Assembly (NCBI GenBank): GCA_963579025.1
Contig: CAUZFZ010000068.1
Coordinates: forward strand, 1-47,849
Direction: 5' to 3'
Origin: CAUZFZ01 sp963579025
GTDB lineage: Bacteria; Planctomycetota; Planctomycetia; Planctomycetales; Planctomycetaceae
Length of the DNA: 47,849 nt
The first letter of the stretch is position 1, and each line of letters begins with the position of its first letter. Below are positions 13,572 to 23,800 of the stretch, piece after piece. The notes under the pieces were generated by a model. That model did not search any database, was not told the DNA's origin, and was given only the letters and a program-made list of their open reading frames with translations. Both the position numbers and the translations under genes were made by a program.

Positions 13572-14648
13572 ATGCCTTTCCTGTTCGTGACTTGCCAGAA
13601 CGGGGCGGAAACACCGCTCAAAGCCGAACTGGCTCGACGCCATCCGGCGTTTCGGTTTGCCTACTCGAGACCCGGTTTTGTGACGTTCAAGGTTCCAGAG
13701 GATGTCCGTCGCGAGCGTCACTTCGAACTCCGCAGCGTGTTTGCCCGCGCGTGGGGCATGTCTCTGGACAAGGTGTCCGGCAACGATGGTCACCAGCTCG
13801 CGGCCGATTTCTGGACAGCGTTGACGGAACGGTTTCCACCGGATGATCTCGCGCAGTTCACACATCTGCACGTGTGGGAGCGGGATCGCCAGCTTCCCGG
13901 TGATGACGGTTTTGAACCGGGAATCTCACCGCTGGCCGATGAGATCGCCTGCCTGATTGAGGACGCCTGCCCGCTTGCGACAACACCTGCCGTCAACGCA
14001 CTGGCGGCGGCAGATGACCGCGTGCTCGACTGCGTGATCGTCGAACCCGGTGAATTGTGGATCGGCACACACCGCGTGCAGTCACCGGCTTCCGCCTGGC
14101 CGGGCGGGGTTTACGAATTCGACGTACCGGACAACAGCATCTCGCGCACGTGGCTGAAGATGGAAGAGGCGCTGCGGTGGTCAGGTCTGCCCGTTCAGTC
14201 AGGCGACTCATGTGTCGAAATCGGCAGCGCGCCGGGCGGTGCCAGCCAGGCGTTGCTCAAGCGTGGCCTGCGAGTCACCGGCATCGATCCGGCCGACATG
14301 GACGAGGCCCTGCGGAATCATCCGTACTTCAGGCACATCCGCGCTCGCGCAAAGGACCTGAAACGAGGCACGTTCAGCGGATTCAAATGGCTGACGGTCG
14401 ACGCCAGCGTCGCTCCGAAGTACACGTTGGATACCGTTGAGGCGATCGTCCGGCACGAGAACGTCCGAATCGAAGGGATGCTGCTCACATTGAAACTGAG
14501 CGACTGGAAGATCGCCGACCACATCCCGGATTTCCACAAGCGAATCCGGTCGTGGGGCTATGCCAACGTCCGCTCACGGCAGCTCGCCTTCAACCGCCGT
14601 GAGATCTGCGTCGCTGCCACAGACCTGCAGCAACCTCCGGCCGACTGA
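13572..14648 (+). CDS. RlmM-like 23S rRNA 2'-O-ribose methyltransferase
   Basis: A 358-residue SAM-dependent RNA methyltransferase of the FtsJ/RrmJ type fused to an N-terminal THUMP-like region, the layout of RlmM, which methylates C2498 of 23S rRNA. The SAM-binding motif is CVEIGSAPGGASQALL (about residue 214). The K-D-K-E catalytic tetrad can be placed at the Lys of SRTWLK, the Asp in IDPADMD, the Lys in LTLKLSDWK and the Glu in NRREICV. The ATG at 13572 (MPFLFVTC) is chosen; a TTG at 13545 would add nine residues. Neither has a strong ribosome site. The exact rRNA position is inferred from family membership. Confidence 0.8.
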   Translation: MPFLFVTCQNGAETPLKAELARRHPAFRFAYSRPGFVTFKVPEDVRRERHFELRSVFARAWGMSLDKVSGNDGHQLAADFWTALTERFPPDDLAQFTHLHVWERDRQLPGDDGFEPGISPLADEIACLIEDACPLATTPAVNALAAADDRVLDCVIVEPGELWIGTHRVQSPASAWPGGVYEFDVPDNSISRTWLKMEEALRWSGLPVQSGDSCVEIGSAPGGASQALLKRGLRVTGIDPADMDEALRNHPYFRHIRARAKDLKRGTFSGFKWLTVDASVAPKYTLDTVEAIVRHENVRIEGMLLTLKLSDWKIADHIPDFHKRIRSWGYANVRSRQLAFNRREICVAATDLQQPPAD

Positions 14649-14730
14649 ACTTACGACCGCCCACCTCTGGACTTCCCAAATTTGTGGGTGCTCAAGTGAG
14701 GTCTCATGATGGACCTCAACGGGAGCATTG

Positions 14731-14793
14731 ATGTCGAAACGGAAACGTCGTCACATCAATGCCAGCGGACATCGGCTGGACAGGAACTGGTAG
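14731..14793 (+). pseudogene. Possible IS3-type OrfA start, truncated
   Basis: A 20-codon frame begins MSKRKRRHINASG and stops at a TAG. OrfA proteins of IS3-family elements often open with MSKRKRR before a His-Thr/Ser-Pro-Glu-Gln helix. Upstream bases (ggacttcccaaatttgtggg, about 14666) could be an eroded terminal inverted repeat. The evidence is short and from memory, so this is only a suggestion of a relic. Confidence 0.22.
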
Positions 14794-14869
14794 ACTTCCG
14801 AGAGTCTCAGCCGTGATGCGCCGATACGCAATCAGGTGCATCGATCCTTCGTGACCGTGGAGTTGCGTG

Positions 14870-16336
14870 ATGACTGGAATAAGCTGGAATCACCCCATCG
14901 CGAATCGTCGTACGGCTGTGCAGGCCGGTGCGATCGGGATGCTGGGAATGGGGATCAACCATCTGCGCGGTCTCCAGACAGCGTCGGCTGCCGGAGCCAC
15001 AAGTGCGACTGCTGGAACTGCAAAGTCCTGTATCTACATCTTTTTGTCCGGCGGACTCGCTCAACAGGACAGCTTCGATTTGAAGCCCGATGCGCCCGAT
15101 ACCATTCGCGGCGAATTCAATCCGATCCCCACAAACACGCCCGGAATCGATATCTGCGAGCACCTGCCAATGCTTGCAGAACGCAGCCACTTGTGGTCCC
15201 TGGTCCGGTCGCTGACGCATCCGACGAACGGTCACACACTCGGCCACTATTACATGTTGACCGGGCACTCGACGGCTCCTGTGTTTCGTGGAGATCGGAA
15301 GCCGCGACCGACCGACTGGCCGTCGATCTCATCGATTGTGGGCGATGCGGTGCCGCCACGGAGCAACAACCTTCCGCCGTCAGTCATGCTGCCCGAGCGG
15401 CTCGTCCACTGGTCGGGTGGAGTTATTCCCGGTGCGTATGGTGGAATGATGGGTCAGCACCGCGACCCGTTCACCATCGAAGCGACGCACTACGGTGATC
15501 CGTTCTGGCGTGGAGCGTATCCCGAGTATTCGTTTTATCAGCAACCGCATAAAGAACCGACGTCTGATTCACCGACGGTGTTTCAGGCTCCCAGCCTGAA
15601 GTTGCCAGCCGAACTGACCAAACAACGATTCGGTCGCCGGCTCGATCTGCTGGGATCGATCGACACCCAACGTGAGGCACTTGAACGATCGGCGCAGGGC
15701 GAGAAGTACGATCTGGATCGCGAGTCGGCGATTTCGCTGCTGGCCAGCCAGAAGATTCGTCGCGCCATTGATGTCACGGCCGCTGACGATCGCACTCAAG
15801 AGAGATACGGACGCAACAGTTTCGGCTGGTCACTGCTGATGGCGAACCGCCTGGTCGAATCCGGCGTGAACATGGTGCAGGTCAACCTCGGCAACAATGA
15901 GGGCTGGGACACTCACGGCGAAGCATTCTGGCGGTTGAGAGAGAAGCTGCTTCCACCGACGGATCGGGCCTTGTCCGCGCTGCTGGATGACCTCAACGAC
16001 AGCGGCCTGCTGGACACCACCATGATCGTCATGGGCGGGGAGTTCGGACGCACACCGAAAATCTCTCATTTGCCGGATCACTACAAAGAACCCGGTCGTG
16101 ATCACTGGGGCGCGGTGCAGTCGCTGTTCTTTGCGGGCGGCGGCGTGAAGGGTGGGAACGTCATCGGCTCGTCTGATTCCCACGGAGGGTATCCGGCATC
16201 TGATCCGCAGAAGCCGGAGAACATGGCCGCGTCCATCTACAACGCACTGGGCATTCCCCGCACGGCCACATGGAAGGACGAACTCGACCGGCCGCATCAC
16301 ATCTACTTCGGTGATCCAATCGACGGCCTGGTTTGA
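14870..16336 (+). CDS. DUF1501 family protein (sulfatase-like fold), Tat-exported
   Basis: A 488-residue protein with a twin-arginine signal near the N-terminus (NRRTAVQAGAIGMLGMG) and the DUF1501 landmarks CIYIFLSGGLAQQDSFDLKP, SLVRSLTHPTNGHTLGHYYM, WDTHGEAF and GGEFGRTPKI. DUF1501 proteins have an alkaline-phosphatase/sulfatase-like fold, are exported, and usually sit beside a cytochrome/PSD1 protein; here no such partner is adjacent. A GTG at 14867 immediately precedes the ATG at 14870, so the start may be three bases earlier. No strong ribosome site is seen. The biochemical function of the family is not established. Confidence 0.85.
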   Translation: MTGISWNHPIANRRTAVQAGAIGMLGMGINHLRGLQTASAAGATSATAGTAKSCIYIFLSGGLAQQDSFDLKPDAPDTIRGEFNPIPTNTPGIDICEHLPMLAERSHLWSLVRSLTHPTNGHTLGHYYMLTGHSTAPVFRGDRKPRPTDWPSISSIVGDAVPPRSNNLPPSVMLPERLVHWSGGVIPGAYGGMMGQHRDPFTIEATHYGDPFWRGAYPEYSFYQQPHKEPTSDSPTVFQAPSLKLPAELTKQRFGRRLDLLGSIDTQREALERSAQGEKYDLDRESAISLLASQKIRRAIDVTAADDRTQERYGRNSFGWSLLMANRLVESGVNMVQVNLGNNEGWDTHGEAFWRLREKLLPPTDRALSALLDDLNDSGLLDTTMIVMGGEFGRTPKISHLPDHYKEPGRDHWGAVQSLFFAGGGVKGGNVIGSSDSHGGYPASDPQKPENMAASIYNALGIPRTATWKDELDRPHHIYFGDPIDGLV

Positions 16337-16435
16337 GATCAGGTCGGGCTCACACGGCACGTCAGCACCCAGCGTCGCCAGACGCTGCCGATGCCACTCG
16401 ACCCACACCTTGGCGAGCGTGACGACCGGCAATTC

Positions 16436-16735
16436 TCATTTGCCGTCTGCCTTCAGAAACCGATCAATGAACTGGTAGGCCTGCTCCCGTGCATCAGCCG
16501 GGAAGTCATGAGGCGTATCCGGGTACACCGCCTGCAGATGACCGGCATGCTCGAACAGTTCGTAAATCGGTCGAGCCGCTGCGATCGACTCGCGCACTCC
16601 CGTGACATCAAAGTCCCGGTCGTGGATCGCGGCACAGGCCATGAATGGTCGCGGTGCAAATGCCGCGATGATCTCTGGAAAGTCGAATGGCAGTCGGTCG
16701 GCGCTGTTTTCGAAGACCGACGCGCTGCGCGGCAT
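16436..16735 (-). pseudogene. Truncated alpha/beta hydrolase (acetyl-xylan-esterase/dienelactone-hydrolase-like)
   Basis: The 99 codons match the C-terminal third of planctomycete alpha/beta hydrolases: a segment IIAAFAPRPFMACAAIHDRD before the acid residue, then the catalytic-His region VYPDTPHDFP, and a final helix AYQFIDRFLKADGK. The N-terminal half with the GxSxG nucleophile is missing, and the sequence upstream of 16735 does not continue the family. The fragment therefore cannot be an active enzyme by itself. Confidence 0.6.
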
Positions 16736-17061
16736 GGATCGCCAGCCGGTCCAGCTCGGGTGAGGAAGAGCTTCTCAGACGCTGTCTGCTGGAGATCTTT
16801 CCGCGCGTCCACGACCTTGCTGCCGTTTCCGAAACCGAATCTGAGAAATCGGAGGCGTCGCCTGACGCAATGCTGGCTGGATTTCTCCAGAAGGAGTTTT
16901 TCGAACCGGCGGGCATCTCAACGGAAGTCGACTTTTCGGATGACTCAAAGGTGACTCAACTCCGAATGGCATTTCGAATTTCCGGTATCCGTCTGCAGAC
17001 CGTTCTCGACAAGATCTTCCAGTCACTCGCCGCACAGCCGGCCCGTGCCACTGCTGCCTGA
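16687..17061 (+). CDS. Hypothetical protein fragment
   Basis: A 124-residue frame; the first 16 codons or so are antisense to the hydrolase remnant and look non-coding. From about residue 25 the composition becomes protein-like (EEELLRRCLLEIFPRVHDL, FRISGIRLQTVLDKIFQSL), with helices and an acidic stretch. It may be the remaining part of a gene whose 5' end was replaced. I recognise no family and see no ribosome site. Confidence 0.3.
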   Translation: MAVGRRCFRRPTRCAAWIASRSSSGEEELLRRCLLEIFPRVHDLAAVSETESEKSEASPDAMLAGFLQKEFFEPAGISTEVDFSDDSKVTQLRMAFRISGIRLQTVLDKIFQSLAAQPARATAA

Positions 17062-17400
17062 ATGATGTCCCCGTCAAGTGGGATCGAGCCGGGTCCTGGT
17101 CACGCAGCTCCAGGGGCGATCGAGGTTTTTGTCAGTAGACGCAAGCCTGGATCCCAACCCGCCGTTTCCAGCTCACTTTGGGACTTCTTCAGCTTTGCGC
17201 AGGGCGGCCCGACCACTTGTGGTTCAGTGCCTCTGGCACAGTCTGAACAATCTAATGGTGGTGCTGCTGCGCTGCCTCGATTGCGTACAACTGAGATCAC
17301 CGGTGAACATCAGTGGAATAATGTTCCGATTGGAGTACGATGCAGTTGCGTTTCACCACAAATGTTCGAACTCGAAGCAGGGATAAGCAAAGGAACTCAC

Positions 17401-18726
17401 ATGCCGTACCAACGCACCTACAACAAGGATTTTGGTGAACTCGGCGCCGGAGTGGCCAGACGCTGGCCAGAAAAGGACGTCATCGCTGCAAAGAACAAAA
17501 AGAAGAAGACGCTGGGTTTAGCTCTCTCGGGAGGCGGGTATCGCTCCGCCATCTTCAATTACGGAGTCCTTCGGGGTCTGTACCGGCTGGGACTGATTGG
17601 AAAATTCGATTACCTCTCAGTCGTCTCCGGCGGTTCATGGATCGGCACTGCATTTGCCACAACACGTAATTTCAAGTGGTTCTTTCGTGACACGCCCGCT
17701 CATCCAAATTTCATCGAGGAAGGATTTGAATCACTGCTCGTCAATCCGATCCGGGTTGCTCAGGAAGCGGCCCTGAGTCGCAAGAACGCCAATTTCGTCA
17801 GCAATGCCTACGGCCGACTTCTGGCCAAGACATTCCTGCGTGAGCTGGGCGACCAGGCGAGGTTCAGGCCACTGTCTCACAAGAATCTGGTCAGGGATAA
17901 CAATCGTCCGTTTCTAATCGTCAACGGGACAGTCAACTATCGGACGCCCGACACCTTCAAGGTGACTCAGGAGTGCTTCGAGATGACGCGACTGTATTGC
18001 GGCAGCCGCGAACTCGGTTACGTGTCGACTTCGGAACTGAACGCGTCCGAACTTCCACTTCGCGTTCGAGACGCCGTCGCCATTTCGGGCGCCGCGGTGG
18101 CAGTGCACATCCCGGCGTTCGGCCGCGAAACGACGGGGCTTGGTCTCAGTCGAGAAATCGCCAATTTCACGCGGGGGCAGAAGGCGGCATCGGATGATGC
18201 ACCAACGGTCGAGCATCTCGATGTTGCCGACGGTGGCCATTACAACAATCTCGGCGTCGAATCCCTTGTGAATCGCGGCTGCAGCTACATTGTACTGGTC
18301 GATGCCGAGCACGATCCGGAATCGCTGGACGGGACGAATTCCAATCAGTCGTACCATGGGTTGAAGACATTGTTGTCACGCAACAATGTCAAGAACCCCA
18401 TGACGGAGCAGTGGCTGGATGAACTGGATCGTGCCGACGAGGCCGTCCATGAATTCTCCGTTCCAGACGACGACATTCCGGACATCCTTTACATTAAGCT
18501 GAAATCGTCCAGGGATTTCAACAGCGTCGCGGAAGATGAGCCGTACAACCAACCAGGTTTCTTCGGAAGTCTCTTTGGCAGCAGCCAGTTTTCATTCGAC
18601 CCTCAATTCAGCACTGCCAAGCTCGATTACGACTTTGCCGAGCATCGCAACCTCTCGAACCTGGGCGCGTTTCTGGTCAACCACCATCGCAACCTGATCC
18701 AGGCATTTGTCAACAAGTCGGAGTAA
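17401..18726 (+). CDS. Patatin-like phospholipase / cPLA2-type lipase
   Basis: A 441-residue lipid acyl hydrolase. The oxyanion-hole motif SGGGYRSA is at residues 43-50. The nucleophile elbow reads VVSGGSWIG with Ser79, closer to the cytosolic PLA2 pattern than to the classic patatin GxSxG. The catalytic Asp is in ADGGHYNNLG (Asp277), forming the Ser-Asp dyad. No signal peptide is seen; a short basic stretch (KNKKKK) precedes the domain. The ATG at 17401 is chosen because aaagga lies eight bases upstream, although the frame is open back to 17062. The role may be membrane lipid turnover or, as for some patatins in bacterial immunity, an effector; no immune neighbours support the latter here. 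Confidence 0.82.
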   Translation: MPYQRTYNKDFGELGAGVARRWPEKDVIAAKNKKKKTLGLALSGGGYRSAIFNYGVLRGLYRLGLIGKFDYLSVVSGGSWIGTAFATTRNFKWFFRDTPAHPNFIEEGFESLLVNPIRVAQEAALSRKNANFVSNAYGRLLAKTFLRELGDQARFRPLSHKNLVRDNNRPFLIVNGTVNYRTPDTFKVTQECFEMTRLYCGSRELGYVSTSELNASELPLRVRDAVAISGAAVAVHIPAFGRETTGLGLSREIANFTRGQKAASDDAPTVEHLDVADGGHYNNLGVESLVNRGCSYIVLVDAEHDPESLDGTNSNQSYHGLKTLLSRNNVKNPMTEQWLDELDRADEAVHEFSVPDDDIPDILYIKLKSSRDFNSVAEDEPYNQPGFFGSLFGSSQFSFDPQFSTAKLDYDFAEHRNLSNLGAFLVNHHRNLIQAFVNKSE

Positions 18727-19259
18727 GGGCCGCGCTGCAAGAGGCATACGGTGTTGTCACCACAAGCCTTTTTTCGCTGCGTGGCAACCTGGCCACGAAC
18801 AGAACCCTCCCGCTTGTTCCCGGGCTCCAGCCTGCGAACGCACTTGCCCGAAGCTCCGGCTTCGCGAGTCTGATCCGTTGCTCAGAACGAGACGCCGCCG
18901 CCAGCGACAAATCCCGCGTTGTCCTCCAGGTCAGACGCGATACCGGCCCTCAGAAATACATTTGCGTGAAACCGCATTCAGAATCTACCGAGGTTGCGTC
19001 TCAGACCGGGAGCGGAAGACCGAAGCATCGAACACTGATCCGCACTGATTGACGTTCATGATTCACGTGGCGGCTGTCGCCCGGTTTAGCGAAAATCAGT
19101 GTCGATTAGTGTTCCTTCATGGGCGGGAAAGAAACTTGACTCAACTGCAACATGTCTTGATGAATAAGCGTAGCCAAACGTATCTGCACCGGAGCTCCGG
19201 TGGGGAGTGACAATAATCATCAGCGCGACGCACGCGCAAAGCACGATCGAGACTGCATC
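18727..19259. other. Intergenic region with repeats
   Basis: About 530 bases with no convincing gene. It includes a block around 18800-18880 with the alternating phrases gttcccgggctccagcctgc and gaagctccggcttcgcgag, which form small stems and resemble repeats common between planctomycete genes. It also contains the second copy of the dispersed repeat (19105-19178). The sulfatase promoter should lie near the right end. Confidence 0.5.
19105..19178 (-). repeat. Dispersed intergenic repeat, copy 2
   Basis: Inverted copy of the repeat at 620-692, with an identical 25-bp core at 19131-19155. The copy is followed, reading on the minus strand, by cgacactgatt, a phrase that recurs nearby in altered form around 19035-19055. 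Confidence 0.75.
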
Positions 19260-20795
19260 ATGTTCCAGTTCCCTGCCGCGAAGCAGGTCGGCCAGCCGTC
19301 GTCCCACACTGCCCCGAATCCATTCCGGGATGAGTCTCAATTCCAGCTTATGACGCTGCTGTGCGGTTCGGTCTTAATTGGCATGCTGCAGGGGCTCTGT
19401 ACGCAAGCAGTTGCGGCTGAGACCGTCGCTCGACCGAACATCGTTGTCATCATGGTTGATGATATGGGTTACGGAGACCCGGGTTGCTACAACAGCAACT
19501 CGAAGATCCCGATGCCGCATTTCAACGGTCTGGCTCGTGTCGGCATGCGATTTACCGATGCACATGCTCCCGGACCGTTGTGCCATCTTTCGCGGTACGG
19601 ATTGTTGACCGGTCGATATCCGTTCCGCGCACAGCCCGGTAAATGGCGTAGTCAGCCGACGATCGCCGACGACCGGATGACGATTGCGTCGCTGCTGAAG
19701 CCTCACGGATACCACACTGCGATGGTCGGTAAGTGGCATCTTGGTTTTCAGGAGGACGGGTACGACAAGCCTCTGCCCGGCGGGCCAGTCGATCGGGGCT
19801 TCGATTCCTACTTCGGTATCCGCGCTTCGACGGACATTCCCCCGTATTTCTACATTCGCGGCAACCGTGCTGTTGCACCGCCGACGGATCAGATTGCGGC
19901 CAACAACAGTCCCGGTTGGACACCTATCCAGGGGGCGTTCTGGAGAGCGGGCGGCATTGCCCCGGGACTTGAACTGAAAGATGTCCTGCCTCGATTCACT
20001 GACGAAGCGGTCAGGGTGATCGATCAACATGCTGCTTCCGACTCCGATCAACCACTGATGCTGTATCTGGCCTATCCGGCTCCGCACACGCCCTGGTTGC
20101 CGTCCGCCGAATTCGATGGCAGCAGTAAGGCTTCCATGTATGGCGATTTTACAGTGATGGTCGATGCCATGATTGGCCGAGTTTTGAAGTCTCTCGACAA
20201 AGCAAAGATGACCGATAACACGCTGGTCATTGTCACGTCTGACAATGGCCCGGTGTGGTACGACGCCGATGTCGAGCGGTTCGATCACGATTCATCCGGC
20301 GGACTGCGAGGCATGAAAGCTGACGCCTGGGAAGCCGGACATCGGATGCCGTTTGTGGTCCGCTGGCCGGGTGTTGTCAAAGCTGATTCGGTCAGCAACC
20401 AGACCATGTGTTTCACTGACCTGCTGGCAACATTCGCGGCGATCGTCGGCGCCGAACTCGCTGAAGATGACGGTCCGGACAGCTTCAATCTGCTGCCTGT
20501 CCTGCGAGGCGAGCTGCCCGGTGACAAGCCGGTTCGACCGTCTCTGGCGATGGCCTCGGGCAACGGGACGATGACCATTCGCATCGGGGACTGGAAGCTG
20601 ATCACTGGCCTTGGATCCGGGGGATTCTCAACGCCTCGACGAGTGAAGCCGACGCCAGGCGGACCAAAGGGGCAACTCTACAACCTGTCGGATGACCCGT
20701 CGGAATCCAGGAACGTCTATGCTCAGCACGCCGATGTCGTCGAGCGTCTGCAGGCGGAACTCAAACGAGTCAGGGAATCCGGTCGAACTCGCTGA
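19260..20795 (+). CDS. Sulfatase (arylsulfatase family) with altered active-site signature
   Basis: Exported sulfatase of the alkaline-phosphatase superfamily. It opens after a hydrophobic signal segment with RPNIVVIMVDDMGYGD (metal ligands), and also has MVGKWHLG and VIVTSDNGP. The signature normally reads CxPSR, and its Cys is converted to formylglycine. Here it reads PLCHLSRYGLLTGR (Cys codon 19581-19583), with Leu in place of the Pro. The residues otherwise match active sulfatases. The start is uncertain: ATG at 19260 or 19350 both precede the hydrophobic segment, while the ATG at 19200 adds a hydrophilic extension. The substrate is unknown; planctomycete sulfatases typically act on sulfated polysaccharides. 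The stop lies 16 bases before recB. Confidence 0.85.
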   Translation: MFQFPAAKQVGQPSSHTAPNPFRDESQFQLMTLLCGSVLIGMLQGLCTQAVAAETVARPNIVVIMVDDMGYGDPGCYNSNSKIPMPHFNGLARVGMRFTDAHAPGPLCHLSRYGLLTGRYPFRAQPGKWRSQPTIADDRMTIASLLKPHGYHTAMVGKWHLGFQEDGYDKPLPGGPVDRGFDSYFGIRASTDIPPYFYIRGNRAVAPPTDQIAANNSPGWTPIQGAFWRAGGIAPGLELKDVLPRFTDEAVRVIDQHAASDSDQPLMLYLAYPAPHTPWLPSAEFDGSSKASMYGDFTVMVDAMIGRVLKSLDKAKMTDNTLVIVTSDNGPVWYDADVERFDHDSSGGLRGMKADAWEAGHRMPFVVRWPGVVKADSVSNQTMCFTDLLATFAAIVGAELAEDDGPDSFNLLPVLRGELPGDKPVRPSLAMASGNGTMTIRIGDWKLITGLGSGGFSTPRRVKPTPGGPKGQLYNLSDDPSESRNVYAQHADVVERLQAELKRVRESGRTR

Positions 20796-20811
20796 CCGAC
20801 AGTAGCCAGGT

Positions 20812-23800
20812 ATGACAGGCACTGCATTCAACCCGTTGACGATGCCGCTGACCGGCGTGCACAGCATTTCGGCCAGTGCCGGTACGGGGAAGACGTACGC
20901 CATCACAACGCTGTATCTGCGTTTTCTGCTCGAACCTGCCGCGCAATGTTCCGTCGATTCTATTCTCGTCACGACGTTTACCGAGGCTGCGACTGCCGAA
21001 CTGAAAGACCGGCTGCGAAGCCGTCTTAAAGAAGCGTTGCGGTTGATGGAACGTTGCGAAAGTTTGACTGATGCCCAGTCGCTGGTGGCGGAAGGGCGAG
21101 CCGACGCGGTCGTTGTTGAATTGCTGGATGCTGTTGGCGGCTGGGACGAACACCGCCGCCAGCGTGTTCAGGAGCGGCTCGATGATGCTCTGCTCAATTT
21201 CGATCAGGCGCCCGTCTACACGATTCACGGGTTCTGCAACCGCATTCTGCAGGACCTGGTGTTCGAAACGGGCAGCCGATTCGATGCCGCACTGGTCACG
21301 TCGTTGAAACCGCTGCTCGACGAGGCGGTGTGCGACTTCGCAGCCCGCTGGTGGACGACTCCTGATGCGCCGCTCGCCGGCTGGCTGAAGCTCGATGGAA
21401 CGCTGTGGAAGTCGATGGCGAATGTGGCATTCCAGGCAATTGAAAATCCAACGGCGATGGTGACACCGGACGGCCTCGGCCTGGAAGAGTTGCTCGCGTC
21501 AGATTTGCCGGCTCGGTTTCTGGAGTGTGTTGAGCAACTTGATCACACTTGGAATGCCAGCGGCGAGGAGGCGATCCGATTGCTGCGCACTGCGGTCGAT
21601 GCCGGCGTCATGCATAAAGGCAAATACGGCAAGCCCGATCAGATCGATCGATCGGTCGAGCACCTGCAAGCGGTGATTGAATTCAGGGACCCGGACCTGT
21701 TTCAGCTCGACAATTCGAAGGTCGGCCCCACTCAGCAACGGCTGACCCGGACGGCTGTCGAAGGCGGGGCAAAGAAGGGTCAGCAGGCTCCAGAGCACGA
21801 GTTGTTCGAGCGGTACGAAGCGGTCGTTGAGGTCGCTCGGCAGATGAGCCGGCATCGCGAGCAAATCAGGGCCACCATGCTGGCTCGGCTGGCGGAGTCG
21901 GTGCGGGAGCAGGTTGAGCGACGCAAACGTGAATCGGGTGTCATGAGCTTCAGCGATCTGCTGCACCAGGTGGATCAGGCGTTGACCGGAGATCGGAATC
22001 AATTTGTGCTTGATGCACTGCGTGATCGCTATCACGTTGCGATGGTGGATGAGTTTCAGGACACCGATCCAGTGCAGTATCGCATCTTTCGACAAGTGTT
22101 CGTCGAGGGTGCTTCTCAGACCGCCGACGGGCGAGCTTTCGTCGTGATTGGCGACCCCAAGCAGTCAATTTACCGTTTTCGAGGAGCGGATATTCACGCC
22201 TGTCTGCAGGCCATTCGCGAAACCGATCCGCGAAACCGACACCAGATGGGAATGAACTGGCGTTCCGATCGATCGCTGGTCAACGCAGTGCAGGCGACAT
22301 TCGCATCAGCGGCGGATCCGTTTCTGACCGAAGAGATTCCCTTGCCCGGCATTGAGGCTCGATTCGACGACCGACTGCGGGACGCGCCTGCGCTTTCTGT
22401 GACAGTTGTCTCGAACCCGTTTGCCACGGAGAAAAAGCGAGAGGCATCCAAAGCCGACGCGCTGCACCGCGTTACGCATCGGGTGGCTGACGACATCGTG
22501 TCCCAGTTGAATTCGGAATCGCAGATATTCGACCTGCCCGACGCGGACACCGGGCGGCAGATTGAGCCACGCGACATTGCGATCCTGTGCCGAACCGGTC
22601 ACGAGCTGCGTCTGATTCAGGAGCAACTTGCCGATCGTGGCGTGCCGGCCGTGCTGCAGACTGAGGAATCGGTTTTCGATTCGCCCGAGGCGGCAGCTCT
22701 CGCACAGGTCCTGCGAGCAGTCCTGAGCGCCGGCTCGCACGTGCCAATGGCCTGCGCCCTGCAGACGTCCGTGTTCGGATTCGACGCGGATCGACTGGAC
22801 AGCCTGCAGCACGATGAGCTGGCCCTGTCGGGCTGGCTCGAACAGTTTCATGGCTGGCGCGACTGCTGGATGCGTGACGGATTTATTGTCATGTGGTCGC
22901 GCCTACTGGATGAACATGGCACTGTCGCGCGACTCGCCGGAGAGATGACCGGTGAGCGGCGGATCACAAACTACCTGCACCTTGGCGAGCTGCTCCACAA
23001 TCAGGCGGAAGCCACACACGATGGGCCAGATGAACTGCTGCGGTGGCTGGAGCAGATGGTTGGCGAACCGGATCGTCGGGAGGGCGATGAATCGCAGTTA
23101 CGGCTGGAGACCGACTCGGCCGCTGTGCAGCTCTGCACGATTCACAAGTCGAAGGGGCTTGAATACGCCATCGTGTATTGCCCGACGTTGTGGTCAGTGC
23201 GGAGACGACCCAAAAACAATGAACCCGACGCTGTGCTCGCGCGGCTGGATGGAGACAATCGGCCGCTGCCCGCTCACGAGCTTGATGTTGGATCGGAGTT
23301 GATCGACGCACGCCGGCAGCAGGACCAGGACGCACAACGGGCCGAGGACCGTCGGTTGCTGTACGTGGCGCTCACGCGAGCGAAGCATCAGTGCAACGTT
23401 TACTGGGCGTCGGTGGAAGGAGCCGGGACGTCAGCTCTGGGGCACTTCATGCTGTCCGGTGCCGGTAAACTGGATGATGCCGCACTGGAAGATCGCATTG
23501 GCCGCTGGCTGCAGGAGCTGCGTGTTGATCGCGTCGAACTTCGAGGTTCGCAATTGCTGTCGGCTCTTTCCGACCCAGGCCGATTTGCGGCGCGGCGCGG
23601 CGACAAACGGCAACTCGCCTGTCGGCCGATGAAACGCCCTGTCATTCGGTCTCTGCTGCAGACGAGCTTCACGGCACTCTCCCGCTCGGCCGCGGCGCAC
23701 ACACCTGAGGAAGTTGCTGATCGAGATGCCGTGCCCGCATCGCAGCCCGACATCGAGGACTTAAGTCGTGAGGCCGCGGCAGATACCCAGGTGCCGCTCG

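Larger units (their letters stand above)
16337..17400. other. Gene-poor stretch with gene remnants
   Basis: About 1.06 kb between the DUF1501 gene and the patatin gene. It holds the truncated hydrolase on the minus strand (16436-16735) and a weak plus-strand frame (16687-17061). I see nothing convincing in 17062-17400 beyond an in-frame 5' extension of the patatin frame that is not patatin-like. Confidence 0.5.

Noticed and set aside
15830..16432. 200-codon minus-strand frame over the end of the DUF1501 gene
   Set aside because: Mostly antisense to a clear DUF1501 coding region; the composition is unlike a protein family.
17062..17400. 5' extension of the patatin frame by 113 codons
   Set aside because: The extension shows no patatin similarity, and a good ribosome site precedes the ATG at 17401.
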